Shown here piece after piece: positions 52,490-61,765 of a DNA stretch of 64,000 nucleotides. Under the pieces are notes generated by a model. That model did not search any database. It worked only from the letters and a program-made list of their open reading frames with translations, and had not been told where the DNA came from. This DNA is from Fundicoccus_A sp052115865 (GTDB taxonomy: Bacteria; Bacillota; Bacilli; Lactobacillales; Aerococcaceae). The stretch covers positions 1 to 64,000 of the forward strand of contig NZ_JBQKME010000006.1 of the NCBI RefSeq assembly GCF_052115865.1, in the 5' to 3' direction. The position numbers and the translations under genes were made by a program. The stretch's first letter is position 1. Each line of letters starts with the position of its first letter.

Positions 52490-53653
52490 TTATTTATTTT
52501 GTTTAACGAAATTCGTTATACGGCGGATGGCTTCTTCTAAGTCGGACATCTTTGTAGCATAGCTTAATCTAAAGTAACCTTTACCTGCATCACCAAAACC
52601 AGAACCTGGAACCACCCCCACTTTTGCCTCATGCGCCAAAGCAAGGCAAAAATCCAAATCAGATCCATTAAACCATTGCGGGACTTTAATAAATAAATAA
52701 AAAGCTCCTTCGGGGTTGGATAGCTCAAAACCAAGTTCGTCAAAGGCTTTAACTAAATAATTACGGCGTTTTAAATATTCTTCCCGCATCATACGGCTGT
52801 CTTCATCGCAATCATTGTAGGCTTTGATGCTGGCATATTGCATTTGAGTATTGGGAGTGTTGATGGTTGCTTGGTGGACTTTATATAGCTCCTTTAAAAT
52901 TTCCTTTGGACCGGCAATAAAGCCACTGCGCCATCCAGTCATAGCATGTGATTTGACAAGACCATTAATTAAAAGGGTTCTTTCGGGATATAGAGTCGCA
53001 ACCGATACATGGTCGGCTTCATAGGTTAATTCGGCATAAATCTCATCCGAAACAATGTACAGTTGATGGGCTCTAGCGACTTCAACGATGGCTTCAAGTT
53101 CAGTCCGACTATAGGTAACACCGGTTGGATTGGTTGGGAAGTTGAGCAGTAGTACCTTGGTTTCAGGATGTTCTTTTAAACTAGCTTCGATATGCTCTGG
53201 TGTTAGTTTAAAGGCATTATTGCTGACATCAATGGTAACTAAAGAACCGTTGGCTAGGGCAACATGGGTTTTGTAAATAACGTAATTAGGGCTTGGCGTA
53301 ATGACTTTATCACCAGGATTGAGTAAGGTTAAAAAAGAAGCAAAGAGCGCTTGCGTTGCTCCATGTGTCACGATAATTTCACTTTCAGGATCATAGCTGA
53401 GTTGATAATGACGTTGTATAAAATTGGCAATGGCTTGACGTAATTCGAGTAAACCACTGGAATGGGTATATCCATTGCTCTTATGCTGAATGGCATCGAT
53501 TGCTGCTTTTTTAATGGCAGTTGGAGTTGGGAAATCGGGTTCTCCAATTGTGAGATAGATGAGATCATCAATCGATTTAATTTGTTCATTAAAAGCGCGG
53601 ATAGGACTTGAAGTTATGCCTGCAAGATTTTGATTGAGTATATAATTTTCCAT
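52490..53653 (-). CDS. PLP-dependent aminotransferase, class I (PatA/AspC-like)
   Basis: 387 aa from ATG 53653 after AAAGGCGG. Fold-type I aminotransferase: LTIGEPDFPTPTAIKKAAIDAI near residue 34, HGATQALFASFLTLLNPGD, NFPTNPTGVTYS, VSDEIYAELTY, the PLP lysine in NGLVKSHAMTGWRSGFIAGP near residue 231, and LSYATKM with the substrate arginine area (FRLSYA). Likely acts on aspartate or N-acetyl-diaminopimelate, as PatA does; substrate not certain. Monocistronic. Confidence 0.88.
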   Translation of the reverse strand: MENYILNQNLAGITSSPIRAFNEQIKSIDDLIYLTIGEPDFPTPTAIKKAAIDAIQHKSNGYTHSSGLLELRQAIANFIQRHYQLSYDPESEIIVTHGATQALFASFLTLLNPGDKVITPSPNYVIYKTHVALANGSLVTIDVSNNAFKLTPEHIEASLKEHPETKVLLLNFPTNPTGVTYSRTELEAIVEVARAHQLYIVSDEIYAELTYEADHVSVATLYPERTLLINGLVKSHAMTGWRSGFIAGPKEILKELYKVHQATINTPNTQMQYASIKAYNDCDEDSRMMREEYLKRRNYLVKAFDELGFELSNPEGAFYLFIKVPQWFNGSDLDFCLALAHEAKVGVVPGSGFGDAGKGYFRLSYATKMSDLEEAIRRITNFVKQNK

Positions 53654-53867
53654 AAAACACCGCCTTTAGTTTTAATCAGTTTAACACATTCAAGATGAAA
53701 GCAACATATGAGAGTGAAAAATGGTGAAGACTGTAAGGGTGTGTGTCTGTTATGAGGGGAAAGGGCATGGCTTTTTTCTTGTTAGCAAAGAAACAATTAT
53801 TCGTTTTTTGTGTGTTTTGTTGAACGCGTCCCCCCTAAATCAAAAATGTGTAAATTAATTGCCACGT

Positions 53868-54445
53868 CCTCTCAACGAGTACCCAAAGTGTCCCTCGTTT
53901 TCTCAACGAGTACCCAAAGTGTCCCTCGTTTTCTTAACGAGTACCCAAAGTGTCCCTCGTTTTTCTGACGAGTACCCAAAGTGTCCCTCGTTTTCTCAAC
54001 GAGTACCCAAAGTGTCCCTCGTTTTTCTGACGAGTAGCCAAAGTGTCCCTCGTTTTCTCAACGAGTACCCAAAGTGTTCCTCGTTTTTTTAACGAGTATC
54101 CAAAGTGTCCCTCGTTTTTTTTAACGAGTACCCAAAGTGTCCCTCGTTTTTTTAACGAGTATCCAAAGTGTCCCTCGTTTTCTCAACGAGTAGCCAAAGT
54201 GTCCCTCGTTTTTTTAACGAGTACCCAAAGTGTCCCTCGTTTTCTCAACGAGTACCCAAAGTGTTCCTCGTTTTCTCAACGAGTACCCAAAGTGTCCCTC
54301 GTTTACTTAACGAGTACCCAAAGTGTCCCTCGTTTTCTTAACGAGTACCCAAAGTGTCCCTCGTTTTTCCAACGAGTATCCAAAGTGTCCCTCGTTTACT
54401 TAACGAGTACCCAAAGTGTCCCTCGTTTTCTCAACGAGTACATAA
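53868..54445. repeat. tandem repeat array D, 31-bp period, about 19 units
   Basis: TCAACGAGTACCCAAAGTGT CCCTCGTTTTC repeats about 19 times (occasional 32-base units). Each unit forms a small stem AACGAG / CTCGTT around TACCCAAAGTGTCC. A degenerate element end (CAAAAATGTGTAAATTA) precedes it at 53842. The array ends beside the left end of the IS21-type element. The remaining gap 53654-53841 shows nothing recognisable. Confidence 0.93.
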
Positions 54446-54571
54446 AGGGATACTCGTCATCTATAAAAGTTACAATAAGATTACCCAATTTGTTGCACGT
54501 AACTTTCCCCAGTTACAAAAACAATTGAGGTAATCTTTTTTGATATAATTATTCCATTAGGAGGAATGATT

Positions 54572-55853
54572 ATGTCAGAGATTGCAAAGATCACAATAAC
54601 ATCATTAGATGATTTATCCAGGTTAAGTGAATGGTATCAGAAAGGAGAAATTAAATTGAATCTATCAAAGATTTCACGTGAATTAAACTGTGACCGAAAA
54701 ACAGTTAAGAAGAGATTAGAAGGCGTAATACCAAAGACGACATGAAAGAGAAAAAAGTATTTAGATGATTTTAAACCACTGATGCTTTCCTACCTTTATG
54801 ATTCACCGCGTCATTTCAGCTATATTGATCACCTTTTTTATTTTATGCAAAGAGAACATCATATCACCTGTGCCCGTTCTACTTTTTATCGCTATATTGT
54901 GAATGATGAAGACTTGCGTCTGTCATTCCAAAAACATAATAAAACGGAGTTCATACAACGATTTAAAACTCAACCGGGTCAACAAGCCCAATTCGATTTG
55001 AAAGAAAAAGTAAAATTAGTAACGGAAGAAGGGCAGACCATTACAGTTTATATTCCAACGTTAACTCTTTCATGGTCACGTTACAATGTTCGTCGACTGA
55101 TATTAAATTTGACAACAGATAACTTACTATCATTTTTAGCAGAAGCATTTGAAGAAATTGGCGGAGCACCACGAGAATTAGTCATTGATAATTTGAAAGC
55201 ATTTGTCGAAAAGCCACGAACGAGCACGGGAGACAAAGCCATCCTAAACTCACGATTTTCAGAATTCTGTAAAAATTATGGTATTGAGCCACTGCCTTGT
55301 ATGCCGTATCGTCCTCAAACAAAAGGAAGAACGGAAACGCAAAACAAATGGGTAGAACAACTATATAACTATAACGGAACCTATGAAGGAATATTGGCAA
55401 TGCATCATCGATTAAAACAACTGAATGAACAAGATAATAAAGCCGCTTCTCAAGCGACAAGGTTGCCACGGTGTTTCTTATTAGAAAAAGAAAAAGGTGA
55501 TTTAGTCCCGCTACCCTCCTTGGCAGTCAGAAGACCTTATCACCTTCAACTTAAAAAAAGTTCATGTTACCAACGACTTTCTCTTTCAATACCGGTACAA
55601 TAAATATTCTGTTCCAAAAGAATTTATCGGTAAGCAAGTAGACATTATCGTTCAAAACAATAAACTTTATATTTATTATAACGGAAATATCATTGATAGT
55701 CATCCTATAACCAATCAACCGTTCAACATAAAACCAGAGCACCAATTGTATTATGCAAAACCACAAGAGGAAACAAGTAAAATAGAAGCAACGACAAAAC
55801 CGAGTCTTATCTCAATGGAATTAGGAGAGATCCGTTATGACAATCTATCTTAA
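54572..55853 (+). pseudogene. istA: istA transposase, disrupted twice
   Basis: Begins ATG 54572 (MSEIAKITITSLDDLSRLSEW..) after AGGAGG, with an HTH (NLSKISRELNCDRKTVKKRL). It reads into a TGA at 54743, after ..GVIPKTT. The frame continues open with the DDE-type core: QAQFDLKEK (first Asp), GAPRELVIDNLKAFV (second Asp) and PYRPQTKGRTETQNKWVEQL (Glu). Near 55554-55560 a run of seven A shifts the frame; with six A it reads on through ..VHVTNDFLFQYRYN to a stop at 55853. Two lesions make it inactive unless the TGA is suppressed and the slip is programmed, for which there is no evidence. Confidence 0.85.
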
Positions 55854-56595
55854 AGTACAAGAGCAATTACAGTATTTAAAATTTAAATCAGCACAGCACT
55901 ATTTAGAACAATTATATCAAGAACATCAACTGAGCAATGCGGAATTATCTGGCTTATATAAAATACTAGCAAAAGAAGTGGAAGCAAAGGAAGAAAATAA
56001 CCGTTTATATAATGTTAAAGTCGCTGCTTTCCCTTACTTAAAGACCATTGACGATTACGACTTCACGTTTCAACCGAGTATTGAAGAAGATCAAATAAGA
56101 ACGATTATTGAATCAACCTTTTATAAAGAGGCAAAAAACGTCGTATTAGTAGGAAATCCAGGTACAGGAAAAACACATTTAGCGATAGCGATTAGCTATA
56201 GTGTCGCGATTAAACGTAATAGTGTTTATTTTATTAAATTTAATAAATTAATCCATGCCTTAAAGACAGCTTATCAGGAAGGAACGCTCGAACGAAAAAT
56301 AAAGTTATTCTTCAAATATAAGTTGCTCGTGATTGATGAAGTAGGATTTAATGAAATAAGTCCCCTTGAAGCGAAATTATTCTTTCAATTAATCGATATG
56401 CGATATACAAAACGATCAACGATATTTACGAGTAACTTAACCTTCGACAAATGGCATACCATTATGGGACAAGATGAAATGTTAACAAAGGCGATTATCG
56501 ATCGTATTTTACATCATTCTTTTCTAATTAATATAACAGGACCTTCTTATCGAATTAAAGACAAACTATCTCCACGAAAAAGTGGGGAATCTTAA
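55837..56595 (+). CDS. istB: IS21-family helper ATPase IstB
   Basis: 252 aa from ATG 55837, overlapping the istA end. AAA+ DnaC-like ATPase with Walker A GNPGTGKTHLAIAI near residue 108 and Walker B LLVIDEVGF near residue 164, then SNLTFDKW. It regulates target choice by IstA. The frame is intact, so it could in principle serve a related IstA elsewhere. Confidence 0.92.
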   Translation: MTIYLKVQEQLQYLKFKSAQHYLEQLYQEHQLSNAELSGLYKILAKEVEAKEENNRLYNVKVAAFPYLKTIDDYDFTFQPSIEEDQIRTIIESTFYKEAKNVVLVGNPGTGKTHLAIAISYSVAIKRNSVYFIKFNKLIHALKTAYQEGTLERKIKLFFKYKLLVIDEVGFNEISPLEAKLFFQLIDMRYTKRSTIFTSNLTFDKWHTIMGQDEMLTKAIIDRILHHSFLINITGPSYRIKDKLSPRKSGES

Positions 56596-56979
56596 GTGAG
56601 ACAAATTGGGATTTTTAAGTTGACTTTTATATCACCACACTGAGCTTAATATTTTAGCCTCATTAGTTCGACAGAACCAAAACTAATGTTATGGTTTTAC
56701 ACAATTATATGGCCTCTATCTCAAAAAGGGTCCAGGCGTTCTGATAACGCATGCCTCCGAGCCCTCCTTAGGTTACATCCGTCCTATCACTTCCCCTTTA
56801 TTTTCTACACCCGAACCAACAATCCCCCCTTACAACAACCAAATAAACTTTCATAATTTTTAGAACCCTACCATAAAATCACCCCACTATCCCATAAAGC
56901 TTAAGAAAAGATTCAGTTTATAGTAACAAGCTTTCAATAATAAGGTATAATAAAAACAAATAACTCAAGTTTCTATTTT

Positions 56980-56998
56980 TATAGCCACACTGGCTATA
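56980..56998. promoter_or_regulatory. 19-bp palindrome upstream of the AEC-metNP operon
   Basis: TATAGCCACACTGGCTATA lies between a TATAAT at 56946 and the start of the AEC transporter gene. Its TATAG..CTATA frame resembles the MetR/MtaR boxes of streptococci, from memory. It may be the operator. The rest of the gap 56632-56945 shows only a degenerate TTTTACACAATTATATGG element-end relic. Confidence 0.5.
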
Positions 56999-57034
56999 GA
57001 ACAACCATTTTATTATGAAAGGATTAAATTGCTC

Positions 57035-57946
57035 ATGTCGTTTATTATTATTGTAGTTCAACAGCTAATTGTCATGTTTATACTGAGCTTATGTGGTTAT
57101 GTACTAGTAAAACGTAAGGACTTATCCGGTCAAACCATTTCTGAGCTCAACAAAATTATCACAGTCTATCTGACGCCTCTAGTGACGGCGAAGTCATTTT
57201 TAGGAGGCTTTACTTCTGACCAATTAATCCAACTTTTCTATGGGATGAGTTTATATTTATTCTTTACAATGGTCCGTTTGTTGGGAATGAGATGGATACT
57301 GGGGCGTTATAATCGACAGATTGATCAGTATGCAGTTATTTTTTCAAATACAGGTTTTATTGGCATTCCCTTAACGTTAGCTGTTTTTGGAGAAGAGTAT
57401 TTATTTTTAACGACAGGGATGATGGTGGTTCACACTATCCTAAATTGGACCATTGGTTTACCCATGGTGTCAGGGACAGCTCCAAAGAGAAAATTTTGGC
57501 AAAATCCTATGTATATTGGTGTAGCGGTTGGGATTGTTTTTCTTTTAACAGGTGCAAGCTTACCTCCGCTATTGAACTCCATTTTTAATACCTTAACAGG
57601 TTTATATACGCCTTTAGCGATGGTTTGCTTAGGGAGTTATTTTGTAGATTTTTCATTAAGCGATTATTTTTCGAGTCGCCGTATGTGGGAAGTAGTCTTT
57701 TTCCGACTATTTTTATTTCCAGCGATTGCTTTAATCGGCGTCTTATTACTACCAAATATTGATTACCATACAGGCTTTATCCTCGTCATGCTTCAAGCAG
57801 GTCCTTCAGCGATGACAACAGCGATATTTAGTCATTTATATGGTGGCGATTATGAGCATGGTGCTAAACTTGTGTTTGGTACAACCATTATGTCGATTTT
57901 ATCGATTCCTTTTATGTTATATTTGTATAATTTATTTGTGCTGTAA
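57035..57946 (+). CDS. AEC-family (auxin efflux carrier) transporter
   Basis: 303 aa from ATG 57035; TTG 57029 is an alternative with closer spacing to AAAGGA. Ten membrane segments in two five-helix halves; GFIGIPLTLAVFGEEYLFL and the C-terminal MLQAGPSAMTTAIFSHLYGGDYEHGAKLVFGTTIMSILSIPFMLYLYN are typical of the AEC family (malate, lactate or amino-acid-linked carriers). First gene of the operon with metN and metP, 12 bases before metN. A link to methionine or a related organic acid is inferred from that. Confidence 0.8.
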   Translation: MSFIIIVVQQLIVMFILSLCGYVLVKRKDLSGQTISELNKIITVYLTPLVTAKSFLGGFTSDQLIQLFYGMSLYLFFTMVRLLGMRWILGRYNRQIDQYAVIFSNTGFIGIPLTLAVFGEEYLFLTTGMMVVHTILNWTIGLPMVSGTAPKRKFWQNPMYIGVAVGIVFLLTGASLPPLLNSIFNTLTGLYTPLAMVCLGSYFVDFSLSDYFSSRRMWEVVFFRLFLFPAIALIGVLLLPNIDYHTGFILVMLQAGPSAMTTAIFSHLYGGDYEHGAKLVFGTTIMSILSIPFMLYLYNLFVL

Positions 57947-57958
57947 GGAGTGACTAAA

Positions 57959-59050
57959 ATGATTGAACTTCGTAATATTGATGTGGTATTTAATAACGGT
58001 GAGCGGGTGGTTACTGCTGTAAAAGATGTCTCCCTAACTATTAACAAAGGCGAAATTTACGGGATTGTTGGTTATAGTGGGGCAGGAAAGAGTACACTGG
58101 TTCGAACCATCAATTTACTGCAACGTCCTACCAAAGGAACGGTGACCGTTAATGGTTTACTAATGATGGATTTGAGACCTCGTGAATTAAGAGATGCTCG
58201 TAAAAAGATCGGGATGATTTTCCAACATTTTAATTTGATGGAATCGCGGACCATTTTTGAAAATGTTGCCTATCCTTTAAGAGGCAGTGGTTTAAACCGC
58301 CAACAAATTGCGCAAAAAGTAGCTGAACTACTCGATTTAGTTGGTTTAAAAGAAAAAACGGATAGTTATCCCAGCCAGTTATCCGGTGGACAAAAGCAAA
58401 GGGTAGCGATTGCCCGCGCTTTAGCCAATGATCCAGACATTCTTTTGTGTGACGAGGCAACGAGTGCCCTTGATCCCAAAACAACGTCATCAATTTTAGA
58501 TTTACTTAAAGAACTCAATCAAAAATTAAATATCACCATCGTTATTATTACCCATGAAATGGCTGTTGTTAAAGACTTATGCGACCGTGTCGCCGTTATG
58601 GGGAATGGTCGCGTCATTGAAGAAGATACTATTTTAAATATTTTCACGAATCCACAGAAAGAATTAACGAAAGAATTTATCAACACAGCAACGCATTTTG
58701 ACCAAGAATTGGATACTGTATTAAACCATCCGTCGACATTGCGTTTGAGCCGTGATTATACTATGGTTCGGATTAAATATATCGGTGAAGATGCGACGGT
58801 TCCGCTACTTTCACAAGTGATAACAAGCTTTAATTTAGAAATAAATGTCTTATACGGTCACATTGAAATTATCCAAAATACTCCGGTAGGTAATCTGCTG
58901 GTAGCCATGAATGGTGAACCAAATCAAATTCAAGCAGGGATTCATTATTTAGAAGAACATGATGTAAAAGTTGAATCAATGCAAAGCTTGTTAGAACCAC
59001 TTGTTCGTAAGGGACAAGCCGTTAGCAATCAAGGAAGGGGGACAAACTGA
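57959..59050 (+). CDS. metN: methionine ABC transporter ATPase MetN
   Basis: 363 aa from ATG 57959, which has TAAGGAG at correct spacing (GTG 57950 in frame is too near it). ABC domain with Walker A GYSGAGKST near residue 38, signature LSGGQKQRVAIARAL, Walker B ILLCDEATSALDP. The C-terminal NIL domain (TLRLSRDYTMVRIKYIGEDATVPLLSQVI..NTPVGNLLVAM, about residues 262-345) senses methionine and inhibits transport. Works with MetP and the distant MetQ. Overlaps metP by one base. Confidence 0.95.
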   Translation: MIELRNIDVVFNNGERVVTAVKDVSLTINKGEIYGIVGYSGAGKSTLVRTINLLQRPTKGTVTVNGLLMMDLRPRELRDARKKIGMIFQHFNLMESRTIFENVAYPLRGSGLNRQQIAQKVAELLDLVGLKEKTDSYPSQLSGGQKQRVAIARALANDPDILLCDEATSALDPKTTSSILDLLKELNQKLNITIVIITHEMAVVKDLCDRVAVMGNGRVIEEDTILNIFTNPQKELTKEFINTATHFDQELDTVLNHPSTLRLSRDYTMVRIKYIGEDATVPLLSQVITSFNLEINVLYGHIEIIQNTPVGNLLVAMNGEPNQIQAGIHYLEEHDVKVESMQSLLEPLVRKGQAVSNQGRGTN

Positions 59051-59745
59051 TGTTAGCGACCATTTTAAGTCAGTTACAAGAACAATGGTTGGTTATTTGG
59101 GAAATGCGTGACATGCTGATGGAAGCAACTTGGGAAACCCTCTATATGCTAGGCCTTACGATTATATTTGCTGGTTTTTTTGGTCTCTTATTAGGGATTT
59201 TAATTACGATTACAGGACCTAAGGGTATTTTAGAGCAAGCTCTAATCTACAAAATCTGTGATGTGTTCATCAATATTTTTCGTTCCATTCCCTTTATTAT
59301 TCTATTGGCTTTATTAGGTGGTTTCACTTCATGGATTGTCGGAAGCCGGATTGGTTCGACCGCAGCTTCAGTACCCATTATTGTTGCGACCATTCCTTTT
59401 TTTGCCCGCCAAGTTGAGATTGCCTTGCTTGAAGTAGACCCAGGTGTCGTTGAAGCAGCTCAAGCGATGGGATCTAGCCCTTGGGAAATTATTTATCGTG
59501 TTTATTTACGTGAAGGACTACCAGCCCTGTTGCGGGTAAGTGCGTCTACAGTCATCAATGTCATTGGCTTAATTGCTATGGCTGGGGTTGTTGGTGGAGG
59601 TGGTCTGGGAACAATCGCTATCGCCCGCGGATACAACCGAAACCGGATGGATATTATTCTTGTTTCCACTATTTTGATTTTATTAATTGTCTTCATTAGT
59701 CAATTGATTTTTAATTTACTTATCCGTCTGGTGACGAAACGCTAA
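59050..59745 (+). CDS. metP: methionine ABC transporter permease MetP
   Basis: 231 aa from ATG 59050, sharing a base with the metN stop. Five membrane segments, the permease EAA loop EAAQAMGSSPWEIIYRVYLREGLPALL near residues 138-164, and ASTVINVIGLIAMAGVVGGGGLG. Forms the membrane channel of the MetNPQ importer. Last gene before the ABC exporter's own promoter. Confidence 0.95.
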   Translation: MLATILSQLQEQWLVIWEMRDMLMEATWETLYMLGLTIIFAGFFGLLLGILITITGPKGILEQALIYKICDVFINIFRSIPFIILLALLGGFTSWIVGSRIGSTAASVPIIVATIPFFARQVEIALLEVDPGVVEAAQAMGSSPWEIIYRVYLREGLPALLRVSASTVINVIGLIAMAGVVGGGGLGTIAIARGYNRNRMDIILVSTILILLIVFISQLIFNLLIRLVTKR

Positions 59746-59774
59746 AATAAATTAAACAAATATTAAGCTTTTGT

Positions 59775-59803
59775 TTTACATTCAATAAAAACTAGGTTAT
59801 AGT
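59775..59803 (+). promoter_or_regulatory. promoter of the leader-peptide/ABC exporter operon
   Basis: TTTACA at 59775, 17 bases, TATAGT at 59798. The transcript would begin near 59810 and carry two short reading frames before the exporter genes. Confidence 0.7.
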
Positions 59804-59835
59804 TAGTCTATCAAATAAAGAAAGGGGTTTTGACT

Positions 59836-59907
59836 ATGTACAACACAGTTGTTTTTCATACAAATACACTAATAATCAAGCTTCTTTCTTTCAATAAGAT
59901 TATCTAA
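59836..59907 (+). CDS. 23-aa leader peptide 1
   Basis: MYNTVVFHTNTLIIKLLSFN KII, with AAAGAAAGGGG as a strong ribosome binding site 7-10 bases before the ATG. Too short for a normal function. As the first frame on the exporter transcript it may hold the ribosome when antibiotics slow translation, so that downstream RNA refolds. Coding is inferred from the start site and its place. Confidence 0.55.
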   Translation: MYNTVVFHTNTLIIKLLSFNKII

Positions 59908-59937
59908 TTTAACGAGCCTTCATTTAGGAGGTTTGTG

Positions 59938-60006
59938 TTGGATAATAATGTCTTTTTGACGCCGAAGGAAGAGCTTTCCTGCGGCGTTTTTTTGATGCAA
60001 AATTAG
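59938..60006 (+). CDS. 22-aa leader peptide 2, overlapping an intrinsic terminator
   Basis: MDNNVFLTPKEELSCGVFLM QN from TTG 59938, six bases after AGGAGG (GTG 59935 is another possible start). The codons for LTPKEELSCGV form the terminator stem at 59959-59987 and the T run codes for FL. A ribosome on this frame would cover the hairpin, so translation and termination exclude each other. The stop at 60006 is 14 bases before the exporter start. Confidence 0.6.
   Translation: MDNNVFLTPKEELSCGVFLMQN
59959..59993 (+). terminator. attenuator-type intrinsic terminator
   Basis: ACGCCG-A-AGGAA / TTCCT-G-CGGCGT with a 5-base loop and a run of seven T, between the leader and the exporter genes. CCTTC at 59917-59921 could pair with GAAGG at 59964-59968 to form an alternative structure. 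Confidence 0.75.
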
Positions 60007-60019
60007 AGAGGGATTTTAC

Positions 60020-61765
60020 ATGATAGCAAACATTTGGCAATTTATTAAACGACATAAATGGATATATTTACTTATTTTTCTTTCATCTTTACTCGCTTCA
60101 CTTCTAACGATCATCCCAAACTATATAATTCAACAATTCATTGATGGGGTCGTTGAAGGGACACTAAATGGTCCGCGCTTAACTAAGCTAGGCTTGATTT
60201 TCCTAGCGGCGAGTATTTTATTATTTTGTATGGATAGTGTCTGGGGAACTTTCTTATTCAGCCATTCACGCCGCTACGAAAAAGAAACCCGTTTGAATTT
60301 ATTTAGAAAATTACTTGAATTACGGTCACCTTTTTACGAACAATTCCGCTCAGGTGAAATCTTAACCCGCATGACCAGTGATATTGTCTTTATGGGAGAG
60401 CTGGTTGGTTACGGTTTTATGGTTGCAGTTGGAGATGTTTTATGGGTTGTCAGTATTATCCTAGTCATGATTGTTACGATTTCTTGGAAGGTGACGCTAG
60501 CGGCTCTTATCCCTTTAATTATTCTAATATTTATTATTTATACGGTCAGTCAGATTGTTCAAAAACGGTACGAACTCAACCGTGAAGCTGTTTCTTCTTT
60601 AAGTAGTGAGGTCCTTGAAGGAGTGGATGGTGTCCGTGTGATTCGTGCCTACAGTAGTCGAACGGGAAGTGTGGAATCATTTAACGTAGCAACGACACTA
60701 GCCATGAAACGTTCGAATGATTTAGTTGCCCTAAACTCAATTTATGGTCCTTTGAGTAGCGTGATGGTGGGACTCAGTTCAGCAATCGGCATGATCTATA
60801 GCGCCTATTTGATTGGGCAAGGTGAACTTTCCGTTGGCCAACTAGTGGTCACCTTAATCTATATCCAAATGTTGTCTCACACCGTTTGGGGATTTGCGGA
60901 CTTAATTCCGGGCTACAAACAAGGCGTGATTTCATTCGGAAAAATCAATGAACTGCTCCATGCCAAAAACACCGTTGAATTAGAGGGACAAACCCCCTTA
61001 ACCCAAATAAATACCATTGCTTTTAATGATTATGGCTTTAGCTTTCCAAAAAGCAGCACTGAAAACCTAAGTGGCATAAATATACGGATCAATAAAGGTC
61101 AAACGATTGGGATTGTCGGTAAAACGGGGAGTGGGAAAACCACACTTGTTCGCCAATTTCTCCGCCAATACCCTATTGGCAAACAAGGGGAGCTACTCAT
61201 TAACGATCAAAACATTATCGACTATAAGATAAAAGACGTGGAAAGCATGATCGGCTATGTGCCACAAGATCACATTCTATTCTCAAGGACAGTTCGCGAA
61301 AATATCTTGGTCGGTAAACCGAAGGCAACCCAAGCAGAGCTCGATGCAGCCATTGATGCCGCCGACTTAAGAAAAGACCTAGTGAACATGCCACAAGGAT
61401 TAGATACACTTATTGGTGAAAAAGGTGTCTCGATTTCCGGAGGGCAAAAGCAACGGATTTCGATAGCTCGCGCCTTAATTCGTAAAGCCGACTTGTTAAT
61501 TTTAGATGATTCACTTTCAGCGGTTGATGCGAAAACTGAAATAAATATCATCAAAAACATCCAATCCTATCGAAAAAATCAAACCAATATCATTGTGACG
61601 CACCGTCTATCTGCCGTTAGTCACGCAGATTTTATTTATGTGATTCAAGATGGACGAGTCGTTGAGGAAGGGACACCTCATGCCTTGCTTGAGCAAAAAG
61701 GATGGTACTACAGCCAGCACTTAGCCCAACAAATGGAAGAGGAAGGTGACTATGAAAACATTTAA
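60020..61765 (+). CDS. heterodimeric ABC multidrug exporter, subunit 1 (BmrC-like)
   Basis: 581 aa from ATG 60020 after GAGAGGGA. Six-helix ABC exporter membrane domain (residues 1-310), then an ATPase domain with Walker A GIVGKTGSGKTT near residue 371, signature SISGGQKQR and Walker B LLILDDSLSAVD. The catalytic Glu after Walker B is Asp, so its own site is degenerate, as in one partner of BmrCD/LmrCD/TM287-288 exporters. Its canonical signature completes the active site of subunit 2. Probably exports drugs or lipids. Confidence 0.9.
   Translation: MIANIWQFIKRHKWIYLLIFLSSLLASLLTIIPNYIIQQFIDGVVEGTLNGPRLTKLGLIFLAASILLFCMDSVWGTFLFSHSRRYEKETRLNLFRKLLELRSPFYEQFRSGEILTRMTSDIVFMGELVGYGFMVAVGDVLWVVSIILVMIVTISWKVTLAALIPLIILIFIIYTVSQIVQKRYELNREAVSSLSSEVLEGVDGVRVIRAYSSRTGSVESFNVATTLAMKRSNDLVALNSIYGPLSSVMVGLSSAIGMIYSAYLIGQGELSVGQLVVTLIYIQMLSHTVWGFADLIPGYKQGVISFGKINELLHAKNTVELEGQTPLTQINTIAFNDYGFSFPKSSTENLSGINIRINKGQTIGIVGKTGSGKTTLVRQFLRQYPIGKQGELLINDQNIIDYKIKDVESMIGYVPQDHILFSRTVRENILVGKPKATQAELDAAIDAADLRKDLVNMPQGLDTLIGEKGVSISGGQKQRISIARALIRKADLLILDDSLSAVDAKTEINIIKNIQSYRKNQTNIIVTHRLSAVSHADFIYVIQDGRVVEEGTPHALLEQKGWYYSQHLAQQMEEEGDYENI

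Larger units (their letters stand above)
54462..56631 (+). mobile_element. IS21-family insertion sequence, decayed
   Basis: About 2.17 kb. Terminal inverted repeats of roughly 37 bases share TATAAAAGT and CCCAATTTGT..CAC; left end at 54462, right end near 56631. Contains an istA pseudogene and an intact istB in the usual overlapping order. Target duplication not clear. Inserted at the right edge of array D. Confidence 0.85.

Noticed and set aside
8484..54445. CRISPR arrays
   Set aside because: Units are repeated along their whole length with no unique spacers, and no cas genes are present.
53859..54528. Open frames reading NEYPKCPSFSQRVPKVSLVF repeats
   Set aside because: Product of the 31-base repeat read in rotating frames; no start signal and no protein-like composition.
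54572..55853. Programmed recoding in istA
   Set aside because: An early TGA and a late A-run shift together look like decay; IS21 istA genes do not use recoding as far as I know.
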